Source: Limnochordaceae bacterium (GTDB lineage: Bacteria; Bacillota; Limnochordia; Limnochordales; DUMU01). Taken from it: 64,000 bases of DNA. The notes below the pieces were generated by a model, which was given only the letters and a program-made list of their open reading frames with translations, did not search any database and had not been told where the DNA came from. The translations under genes were made by a program, and so were the position numbers. The stretch is from positions 1 to 64,000 of the forward strand of contig JADBKQ010000008.1 of assembly GCA_014896305.1 (NCBI GenBank), given 5' to 3'. Positions 40,428-47,966 of the stretch are shown here, piece by piece. Numbering within the stretch: position 1 is the first letter of the stretch; every line of letters begins with the position of its first letter.

Positions 40428-42822
40428 TACCACTGCTCCATTTGTCGAGGAAGTTGCGGAGTCCTTCGACATCCAGCATCACCCCAGCTTGCCCCGCCCC
40501 CGCCCCTACGCGAGCCTCTGGGAACGCATTGATCTGGTATTGGACCCAGAACGTCTTTTGCACCTGATCATAGCGGAAGGTCACAGTACGGCAGTGCAGA
40601 TCCCAGATGAGCGCAGCCTGGGCTTGGCTGAGCACCTGGGTGGTCCCGTCGTACGCAACCATGGCTTCGACCGAGAACGGACCTGCCAACGGCAGTCGGA
40701 GGGTGCCGCTCAGCTGGTCGAAGGCGTGCGCCGGTACGTTGTAGGCCGCTCCCAGCTGCACCTGGTGACGATCGTCCGGCATCCACTGGCCCGTAAGGGC
40801 GGCTGCTACCAGCTGCCCGCTGGGCCGCAGGACGAGGCCGGCTGTCACCCCTGCTTTCGGCCCTGGATTCCACGCCACCTCGCTCAGGATGTTGCGCCAC
40901 TGCCGCCAGTACAGATCGTAACCGCCGCTCACAGAGGCTGCATAGGGGGCTCTGTCATATCGGGCGGTCAAGGTGAGAATCTCGCTGGGAAACTGTTCAT
41001 CGAAGTAGAACGGAGATTGCCCCCACACCGTCCGGTCCTCGTGGCGAAGCCCCACGGAGAAGCCATTGTTCCACCGTTGCGTCAGGCTGGCAGTGGACGA
41101 GACCGTCACTTGCCTCTCTCCCCCACTATATGCCGCCGCCTGCGCCTCTCCCGACACGCCGGCGCTCAGCCCGGGCCGCAAGGTCCAGGTAGGACTGGAC
41201 AGCTGCAGGCTCGCCAGCCCTCGCACGCCCTCCATGTCCCCGTTCCACTGGGCCTCCCGCAAACGGGCCACCTCCGCCGTCCATTGCGCCGTAAACCGGG
41301 CCGGCAGGCGGATCGGTCGTCCGGTCAGCGCCACGTAGGGTGAGCGTGAGAAGGCCGACCACGTGATCGGCTGGCCTTTCTTATCGAGGTCGGGGTTGAG
41401 CTCCTGCTCCAGACCGGCGGCCCAACGGAACCAGGGCAGCGGCTGGCTTACCTGCAGGCTGTAGCGAGTGCGGGTGGTAGTGTCCACCTCCCGGCGTTCA
41501 CCCGACACCGATAGAGCAATCTGCGGTCCCAAGCTGGTCCGTCCGCTCCAGGAGAAGGTTTGTTTGCTGTGGGTGGATCTCCACACTCCCGCCAGGTCTT
41601 GTACCCCCTCACCACTGGCCAGCCAGGAAGCCTGTAACTGGAGGGGTTCTTTTTGGTAGTCAACTCCCAGGCGGGCACTCCATTCGTTGGCCTGTCTGCC
41701 TTCTGTCCCCAGAGAGACGTCGGTCGATGTCAAGCCAGGGTCGTCGGCGGCCTTCGTGGCATACTGTCCCTCCCCCTGGAGAGTCAGCCCGGGTTGGGGC
41801 TGGTACTGGTCCTGCCAGGCGATGGTGGTATCTACGTGACCGGTCAACCGGTTTGGCTGAACATAAAGCGACAGAAGGCCTTTGCCGGTCGGATTGTCCC
41901 GGTAGTAGTGGTCGATGCCGGTTCCCCAACCCACCAGACTGTAATAGTCCAGATGGATGCGGCCGTGCGCCTGCCAGCCGGTCGGATAATAACTGTAGGC
42001 GGTCTTCACGAACCACCCCTGGCTGCGGCTGTAGCCGAACTGGGGCAACTCCAGGGTGCTTTGCTGGCGCAAGGGAATGGTGAGCCGCGGCCAGTAAAAC
42101 AGCGGCAGGCCAAAATCATGGAAGGTGACTCCTTCCACCACCACCCGGTCACCCAAGTAAACGGTGACGCGCTGGGCATCGAGATGGTAATGGGGACTGG
42201 CCAGATCGCACGTCGTCAAAGAGGCCAGGTCCACCTCGTAGCGGTCCTTGTTGGCGTGGATACTCGGGGCAGCGACGTAAAGAATGCCTTTGTTAGAAGG
42301 AAGTTCCAATGAGGCCACGGCCTGCTCCAGCTGCCCCTGGCGGTTCGTCAAGTCGATCGCCAGGCTATCCGCCTTCACCGTTTGGCCGGGACGGCTGTAC
42401 ACCACGTGACCGCGAGCCTCCAAACGCTCCTGTCCCCGGGTGAGTACAGCCTCCACATGGTCGGCCTGCAACGTCCAGTCCTGATAGCGCACATGCACCT
42501 GCCCATCGGCAACCAGACGCTCCTGCCGGATGTCCCAAGTCCCGCCTTCGCTCAGGCTGATCTCCAGCGGCTCGCTGGCAGGCTTGGGCTGATTTGCTTC
42601 TGACCCCGCACCGCCTGTACTCGAGCTCTGGGCGGGAGAGGCGGCGGCCGCAGCCCACACCCGCTGCTGATCTGCGGCAGCCATACCGCCGGTCACCGCC
42701 GCTACGAACCCCACCAGGACGGCGACGAGCCAACGCCTTGTGAATGTTACGGGCCACCCCCACCCACCACGGGGCGGTCCACCTTGTCCGGCCGGTTGCC
42801 GCTGTTTGCCATTCGTGCCCAC
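40411..42822 (-). CDS. lptD: LPS-assembly outer-membrane protein LptD
   Basis: About 803 residues. A signal peptide (about 25-52), an N-terminal OstA-like jellyroll (about 95-200; VHVRYQDWTLQADHVEA) and a large C-terminal barrel. The stretch SLTTCDLASPHYHLDA (Cys near 205) and GLPLFYWPRLTIPL are hallmark LptD segments, as is the C-terminal CRTVTFRYDQVQKTFWVQY. Only one Cys is found at each of these two places, against four cysteines in E. coli LptD, so at most one long-range disulfide could form. No lptE gene is in the window. Start: GTG at 42822 with GGGGGG eight bases upstream. It makes the outer-membrane gate for LPS. Confidence 0.93.
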   Translation of the reverse strand: MGTNGKQRQPAGQGGPPRGGWGWPVTFTRRWLVAVLVGFVAAVTGGMAAADQQRVWAAAAASPAQSSSTGGAGSEANQPKPASEPLEISLSEGGTWDIRQERLVADGQVHVRYQDWTLQADHVEAVLTRGQERLEARGHVVYSRPGQTVKADSLAIDLTNRQGQLEQAVASLELPSNKGILYVAAPSIHANKDRYEVDLASLTTCDLASPHYHLDAQRVTVYLGDRVVVEGVTFHDFGLPLFYWPRLTIPLRQQSTLELPQFGYSRSQGWFVKTAYSYYPTGWQAHGRIHLDYYSLVGWGTGIDHYYRDNPTGKGLLSLYVQPNRLTGHVDTTIAWQDQYQPQPGLTLQGEGQYATKAADDPGLTSTDVSLGTEGRQANEWSARLGVDYQKEPLQLQASWLASGEGVQDLAGVWRSTHSKQTFSWSGRTSLGPQIALSVSGERREVDTTTRTRYSLQVSQPLPWFRWAAGLEQELNPDLDKKGQPITWSAFSRSPYVALTGRPIRLPARFTAQWTAEVARLREAQWNGDMEGVRGLASLQLSSPTWTLRPGLSAGVSGEAQAAAYSGGERQVTVSSTASLTQRWNNGFSVGLRHEDRTVWGQSPFYFDEQFPSEILTLTARYDRAPYAASVSGGYDLYWRQWRNILSEVAWNPGPKAGVTAGLVLRPSGQLVAAALTGQWMPDDRHQVQLGAAYNVPAHAFDQLSGTLRLPLAGPFSVEAMVAYDGTTQVLSQAQAALIWDLHCRTVTFRYDQVQKTFWVQYQINAFPEARVGAGAGQAGVMLDVEGLRNFLDKWSSGNAAGS

Positions 42823-42916
42823 TGTGCCCACCCCCCATGTCGCCGAAACACTGGCCCTGTCATGAGCAGGAAGCTGCCCCTGGCAGGCGTGACTCGCGGC
42901 TGCGACCCCAAGAAGC

Positions 42917-43993
42917 CTAAGGCCGCTCGGCTTGCCAGAACAAAAATGCACCCAGACCAGCAAACAGTCCGTTGGCCAGCCAGGCAGCGAGCGTGGCCGG
43001 CAACAGCCCGTTGATGCCGATGGATCGGCTCAAAGACAGGACCAGGTAATACGCCAACACCACGAGCAGAGCATACGCCACGCCTCCACGCTGGCCAGGG
43101 CGGGGTCCCCCTGCTCCCAGTGGTGCTCCCAGGAGGGCAAAGACGAGACCCGCAAAGGGCAAGCTCAGTTTGGTCGCATACTCCACCCGCATCTGCCGTA
43201 AATCCACGCCGGCCTGGGCAAAAAGCTGGATGGTCTCGGCCAGCTCTTTACGGGACATCTCCTCCGGCGTTTTCTGGTTGGCGGCCAGCCACTTGTCCGC
43301 GGCCGGCAAGTGATAGACCATCCGGGCAAAACCGGTCTCGCGGGTGACAAAGCCGCGTTGGTCCAACTCACGACTGACGCCGTCGAAAAGCTCCCATTGG
43401 CCTTGGCCATAACGTCCCTGAGGGGCGGTCACCAAAATGGGGAAGGCATCCGGACGTACCTCATAGACGAGGATGTTCCACAGCTGGCGAGTCCCTCGGT
43501 CCACCTTGCCCACGTAGAAATAGTCGGAAGGAGTCGCCCGAAAGAACACGTTCTCCTCGAGCGGAGCGGCGGGATTGCTCAGGACCACCTGGCGGATGAT
43601 GGTCTGGTACGAGTGGTTACTGGCCGGCACCACCTTCTCATTGAGAAGATAGGTCGCCCCACTCAGGAGAGCGGCCGTCACCAATAACGGCAACACCAGT
43701 CGGGTAAACGACCGGCCCGCTCCCCGGATGGCCGCCAGTTCATGCTCCCGCGCCCACCGCCCCAGGGCCAGCATGACACCGAACAGAATCCCAATGGGGA
43801 CAGTAAGTGCGATCACCGCCGGCAACCGCAAGACGAGCAACTCCCCTACGGTCTGGGCCGCCACCCGTTTGACCAGCAGCAGATCGGCCATTTCAAAGAG
43901 CGCACTACTGGTCAAGATCAGAGTGAAGGCGCCGACTGTGAACCCGAAGGGGCCGGCAAATTCGCGCAACAGGTAGCGATCCAGGATTCGCAC
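42917..43993 (-). CDS. LptF/LptG family LPS export permease (second copy)
   Basis: A 358-residue YjgP/YjgQ family permease with six helices (about 13-38, 55-80, 98-117, then 275-295, 307-325, 335-353) around a periplasmic domain. It has the family segment LFGVMLALGRWAREHELAAIRGAG after helix 2, counterpart of GTLLGVGQLVAGNELVAVRS in the paralogue at 22389. The start is GTG at 43993. It lies between lpxD and lptD, whereas the other permease sits beside lptB; together they should form LptF and LptG. Confidence 0.92.
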   Translation of the reverse strand: MRILDRYLLREFAGPFGFTVGAFTLILTSSALFEMADLLLVKRVAAQTVGELLVLRLPAVIALTVPIGILFGVMLALGRWAREHELAAIRGAGRSFTRLVLPLLVTAALLSGATYLLNEKVVPASNHSYQTIIRQVVLSNPAAPLEENVFFRATPSDYFYVGKVDRGTRQLWNILVYEVRPDAFPILVTAPQGRYGQGQWELFDGVSRELDQRGFVTRETGFARMVYHLPAADKWLAANQKTPEEMSRKELAETIQLFAQAGVDLRQMRVEYATKLSLPFAGLVFALLGAPLGAGGPRPGQRGGVAYALLVVLAYYLVLSLSRSIGINGLLPATLAAWLANGLFAGLGAFLFWQAERP

Positions 43994-44037
43994 TCTCTGC
44001 CTTCCCCCTTCTTCCCGCTACCGGCGCAGTTTGCAGT

Positions 44038-45117
44038 TCACCGAGCGATCGGGTCGGACCCGCCCTCGGGTTGGCCGAACGGCTGCCGTGCCGCCGTTAA
44101 CGCCTGTACTTGCTGCTCCAAGGCCCGCACCCGAGCCAGCAGCTCGGGCAAACGTTGGGTCGCGGCCAGCACCCGCAGCTCCTGGCGGTGCTCCCGGGCA
44201 GGCACGCCCGACACTAGAAGCCCACCGGGTACCGTCCCTGCCGCCAGCCCGCGGGCCGCTACGGTGGTACCGGCACCAATGTGTGCGTGGTCAGCGACAC
44301 CTGCCTGTCCGGCCAAGGTAACCCTGGGTTCCAGCACGGCGCTGCCGGCGACGCCAGCCAACCCTGCCAGCAAACACTCCGACCCGATCTGAACGTTGTG
44401 CGCCACCTGTACCAGGTTGTCGATCTTGGTCCCGCGACCAATCCGAGTGGTCCCGACCATGGCCCGATCGATGGTAGAGTTCGCCCCCACTTCCACCTCG
44501 TCCTCCAGGACTACCGTGCCCATGTGCGGCAGGTGGTAGAAACCGTCCGGCGTGCGCTCGTAGCCAAATCCGTCGCTACCAATCACAGCCCCCGCCTGCA
44601 CCAGCACGCGCCGGCCCAAGACGACTCCGTCATAGAGCACCACATGCGGGCCGAGCACCGTCTCCTCGCCCACCTGGACGCCGATCCCCACATAGGCGCC
44701 TGCGCCTACCACCACCCTATCCCCCAGCTGGGCCTGCTCGTCCACGACCGCGTACGGTCCCAAACAGACCCCTTTTCCCAGGCGGGCACTGGGGGCGACC
44801 CAGGCTGTGGGATGCAGGCCGCCAGACGGAACCGGCCGCCTGGAGAAGAGGGCCAACAACCGCCCAAAGGCCAAGCGGGGTTGATCCGAAAGAAGCACGG
44901 GTTTGCCGGACAGGTATTGCACCAGTTCCGCTCGGGTCACGACGGCGGCCGCCCGTCCTGCCGCCACTCGCCGGGCGATATTCTCCTTCAGTGCCAGGGT
45001 AATCTGGCCTGGGCCCGCCTCCTGCCAGGAGGCCACCCCTGTGATCCATACCTGGCCGTCCTGCGGTCGGCCCAGACGTGCCCCTATCCGGTGGGCCAGC
45101 GTTTCCAATGAGTACAT
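44038..45117 (-). CDS. lpxD: UDP-3-O-acylglucosamine N-acyltransferase
   Basis: LpxD (359 aa) adds the N-linked acyl chain in lipid A synthesis. An N-terminal substrate-binding domain (about 1-100; ITGVASWQEAGPGQITLA) is followed by a left-handed beta helix of hexapeptide repeats (about 103-310), with GSDGFGYERTPDGFYHLPHMG and the catalytic His in LVQVAHNVQIG. The C-terminal helix (about 320-350) is long and Gln/Leu-rich. The ATG at 45117 follows GGGGAGAG; the longer frame from 45312 crosses the terminator at 45249 and is not used. Confidence 0.95.
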   Translation of the reverse strand: MYSLETLAHRIGARLGRPQDGQVWITGVASWQEAGPGQITLALKENIARRVAAGRAAAVVTRAELVQYLSGKPVLLSDQPRLAFGRLLALFSRRPVPSGGLHPTAWVAPSARLGKGVCLGPYAVVDEQAQLGDRVVVGAGAYVGIGVQVGEETVLGPHVVLYDGVVLGRRVLVQAGAVIGSDGFGYERTPDGFYHLPHMGTVVLEDEVEVGANSTIDRAMVGTTRIGRGTKIDNLVQVAHNVQIGSECLLAGLAGVAGSAVLEPRVTLAGQAGVADHAHIGAGTTVAARGLAAGTVPGGLLVSGVPAREHRQELRVLAATQRLPELLARVRALEQQVQALTAARQPFGQPEGGSDPIAR

Positions 45118-45243
45118 GGACTCTCCCCTCGCTCTTCCCCATCCTACTTGCGCCGGGCACTCCTGAAGCTTACCGGTTCCTGTGCGGCTCCGCGCGGCGC
45201 ATCCCTGCGGGCAGGTGGCCCCTGACGACTCCACAAATTCGAC

Positions 45244-45268
45244 AAAAAGGGGGGAGAGGACTCCCCCC
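45244..45268 (-). terminator. Intrinsic terminator between skp and lpxD
   Basis: On the minus strand GGGGGGAG (complement of 45261-45268) and CTCCCCCC (complement of 45249-45256) make a perfect eight-base-pair GC-rich stem with a four-base loop, followed by TTTTT (45248-45244). It lies 60 bases after the skp stop. The 212-base gap to lpxD shows no strong promoter, so it may be a partial terminator that lowers expression of the lipid A and Lpt genes relative to bamA-skp. Confidence 0.82.
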
Positions 45269-45329
45269 TGGTACTCCGATGGTTCTTCTTCCATCCCCCG
45301 TTCCCGGCCCATCCGCTGTACCGGTTCGC

Positions 45330-45785
45330 CTACTGGCTCAGGCCGGCCTTCTTCATCACTGCCTCCGTCAGATCCACCCCGCCGTACAGAACAGCCTGGC
45401 CCTCGAGTACCACAGGGATGTTCTGCTCTTTGGCCACCTGGGTCACGTAAGTGTTGAGTTTCACCACTTCCTGGTTAATCCGCTGGTTTAGCTGCTCCTG
45501 ATACTGGTTGACGATCTCCTGCTTCTTGTTGGCATCCTTCTCCTGGTCGATCTTGGCCTGCATTTCCTTTTCCAAACGGGCCTTCTCCGCTTGCAGGACC
45601 TTGTTTACGGGCGGGCTGGCGAGGTAGGCGTTGATCAACTTCTGGCTGTCTACGTAGCCTACCTGGCTGGCCGGAGTTCCTGCGGCCCGGGAGCGTCCCC
45701 AGACGAAGCCGGCCCCCGCCACCAGGATCAGGGCCAAGACCAGCATAACCGGAACCGTCCACTTACTATGCCGTAGAATCTCCAA
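45330..45785 (-). CDS. skp: Skp/OmpH periplasmic chaperone
   Basis: A 151-residue OmpH/Skp family chaperone that carries unfolded outer-membrane proteins to BAM. An N-terminal helix (about 10-30) acts as signal or anchor; IGYVD-like start of the mature part is seen as QVGYVDSQKLINAYL, then a long charged coiled coil (about 62-115) and the C-terminal strand segment IPVVLEGQAVLYGGVDLTE. It starts with TTG at 45785, AAAGGAG ten bases upstream. bamA is directly upstream, as in most diderms. Confidence 0.92.
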   Translation of the reverse strand: MEILRHSKWTVPVMLVLALILVAGAGFVWGRSRAAGTPASQVGYVDSQKLINAYLASPPVNKVLQAEKARLEKEMQAKIDQEKDANKKQEIVNQYQEQLNQRINQEVVKLNTYVTQVAKEQNIPVVLEGQAVLYGGVDLTEAVMKKAGLSQ

Positions 45786-45879
45786 GCAAAAGCAGCTCCT
45801 TTCTATTCCCTACTCGGTCAGCACCTGGCCCCGCGGGCCACTGGCCTCTGGTCGCGGGGCCACCGCTACGTGCACCTGC

Positions 45880-47667
45880 TTAGAACGCCTGGCCCAAACT
45901 GAAGTACGCCCGACCCACACCCTGGCCTACACCGTAGTCCAACCGGAGCAACCCGATGGGGGTGTCCAGCCGAATGCCCACACCCATCCCGGTCTTCAGA
46001 TCCTGGAGACGCACCGTCTCGTTCTGTTGCCAGGCGTAACCGCTGTCGACGAAGACCACACCGCCCAGCTGCTTGGTGATGGGGAAGCGGTACTCGGTGT
46101 TCACCAAGAACATCTGGTTGCCCGTGAAATTCCCGTACTCGTAACCGCGCACCGTATCCGCCCCGCCCACCCGGAAGATCTCCTGGGCTGGCACATTGCC
46201 GGACGCATACCCGGCAGCAGACCGCACGGCCAGAACCTGGTTGCTCACACCGACCTTCTTGTAGAAACTCAGTTCATCCTGATACTTGCTGAAGTCCCAA
46301 TCCCCTTTGAGCAACCCGCCGCCAAAGGCCACGGACAACGAGTTGCGGTAACCTTGAGTCGGGAAGAAGGGATGGTCGGTCGTGTCCGTCAGCAATCCCA
46401 GGGTCAGCACGTGGCTGGCACCGTCTTCAGGAATCGGTTCCGCGCCCTGGTAGTTCTGGCTTTGAGTGTTGTTTACATCCTCGATCTTGAGCCCCACTGT
46501 CGCCTGGGTATACTCCGTCACCGGACGCCCCAGAGTAATGCTACCGCCCACCCGGTGCTCCTGATAGGCATCGCGTACCCCGCTCAATGACTGGGACGTT
46601 TTCGTATTGTACAACTCCAGGTTGAGTGACGTCCGGTGGCTGTCCAGATACGGCTCATAGAACGAGGCCTCATAGCTGGTTTCAGACTTCCCTGCCTGGA
46701 GCCGCAGTTTGACGCCTTCGCCCCGTCCCAGGAAGTTGCTGTCTGCGACCTCCAGGTAGCCCATGATGCCGCTGGCTGTGCTATAACCAGCGCCGACAGA
46801 CGCCTGTCCGGTCTTGCGTTCCTTCACGGCAATGTGGATATCCACCACGTCAGGGTTATCCGTGTTTACGAATTGCGGCGTGACCTCGTCAAAGAAGCCC
46901 AGCATGATAATACGGCGGAGCCCCTCCCGGAGCTTTTCCATATCTAGTGGATCGCCTTCATGAATGGGCAACTCCCGCCGGATCACATAATCTTTCGTCT
47001 TCTGGTTGCCCTCGATGACGATCTTGCCGACTCGCGACTCTGTCAGCGTCAGCGTGAGCACGCCCTTCTCCTGGTCGAAGGCAAGGTCGGTGGGGCGAAC
47101 GGCAATTCCTTTCTCGTCAAAGAGCTTTTGCGGCAGGGCCCACACGTCCTCCTGGATCTCCCGCCGGTTAAACACCTGCCCCTCTTTGGCCCGCAAGTAC
47201 CCCTCCACGACAGCCGGGGTCACCCGGGTGGTCCCCTTGACTTCGATCTTCTGGATCACGGGATACTCGTGCACCACGACGGTGAGATCGACACCCTGGC
47301 TGTCTTGCGTGGAACGATCCCACCGGGCCTCGAGTGAGGCCGGATCAAACCAACCCAGATCCGCAATCGCTTGCAGGTCGGCTTGCAGCTTGTCTTTGTC
47401 CAGCGGCTCTCCGACCTTGGTGTGTGTTATCGCAGCCAGGATCTTTTCCGTCGGAATGTTCTGATTGCCTTGAACGATAATGCGTACCACCTTAGGCTCT
47501 GGCGCGCTGGAAGTGGCTGTGTCCGTTGCTGCCCGTACCGCCGGGATCCCCCCCGCGCTCATCGCCAGCACAGCCACCACGGCCAGTCCCAGCCCCCACA
47601 CGGCTGCCTTTAAGCCGTTCCGGCTGCCACCCTCTCTCCTGCGTGCCAGAGAGTACCATTTTGACAC
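45880..47667 (-). CDS. bamA: Outer-membrane protein assembly factor BamA with three POTRA domains
   Basis: About 595 residues. A signal peptide (about 20-47), three POTRA domains (about 59-134, 136-211 and 212-285) and a C-terminal 16-strand-type barrel (about 287-595) with the lid-loop motif VRGYEYG and the final LGQAF. E. coli BamA has five POTRA domains; three is common outside Proteobacteria. It inserts the barrel proteins, several of which are encoded in this window. The start is GTG at 47667, eight bases after GAGGAGG; the longer frame from 47880 lacks an SD. Confidence 0.95.
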   Translation of the reverse strand: MSKWYSLARRREGGSRNGLKAAVWGLGLAVVAVLAMSAGGIPAVRAATDTATSSAPEPKVVRIIVQGNQNIPTEKILAAITHTKVGEPLDKDKLQADLQAIADLGWFDPASLEARWDRSTQDSQGVDLTVVVHEYPVIQKIEVKGTTRVTPAVVEGYLRAKEGQVFNRREIQEDVWALPQKLFDEKGIAVRPTDLAFDQEKGVLTLTLTESRVGKIVIEGNQKTKDYVIRRELPIHEGDPLDMEKLREGLRRIIMLGFFDEVTPQFVNTDNPDVVDIHIAVKERKTGQASVGAGYSTASGIMGYLEVADSNFLGRGEGVKLRLQAGKSETSYEASFYEPYLDSHRTSLNLELYNTKTSQSLSGVRDAYQEHRVGGSITLGRPVTEYTQATVGLKIEDVNNTQSQNYQGAEPIPEDGASHVLTLGLLTDTTDHPFFPTQGYRNSLSVAFGGGLLKGDWDFSKYQDELSFYKKVGVSNQVLAVRSAAGYASGNVPAQEIFRVGGADTVRGYEYGNFTGNQMFLVNTEYRFPITKQLGGVVFVDSGYAWQQNETVRLQDLKTGMGVGIRLDTPIGLLRLDYGVGQGVGRAYFSLGQAF

Positions 47668-47881
47668 CCTGCATACCTCCTCACCCATCAAACAGGTCCC
47701 CGCCTGCCGCCTGCCAAGAAGACTCCTCCGATTGCCTGTCTTCGCCATTCTCAATTCGGGCTCGACGGGGTATCTCCTGCCCGTACCCTGGCAGGAATTG
47801 CTGGGCCCGTTGCCCGCCTTTTGCTGGTCTAGTATGCAATGGCGATAACAGCTGGCTCTCCCCATTCTGGGGCGAACCAAA

Positions 47882-47904
47882 GGGGGCGGACGGCAAACGC
47901 CCCC
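47882..47904 (-). terminator. Weak terminator after the S55-domain gene
   Basis: GGGGGCG and CGCCCCC (complement strands of 47898-47904 and 47882-47888) pair with a nine-base loop and are followed only by CTTTGGTT. The poor T-tract makes it a weak or leaky terminator. The 299-base gap 47668-47966 holds nothing else I can support; a bamA promoter is presumably in it but I cannot place it. Confidence 0.4.
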
Positions 47905-47966
47905 CCTGCCGCAGCTTGTGGATGGGCCTTCACCGATTTCGACGTCAGCCCCTGTCGGAAGGTTCG

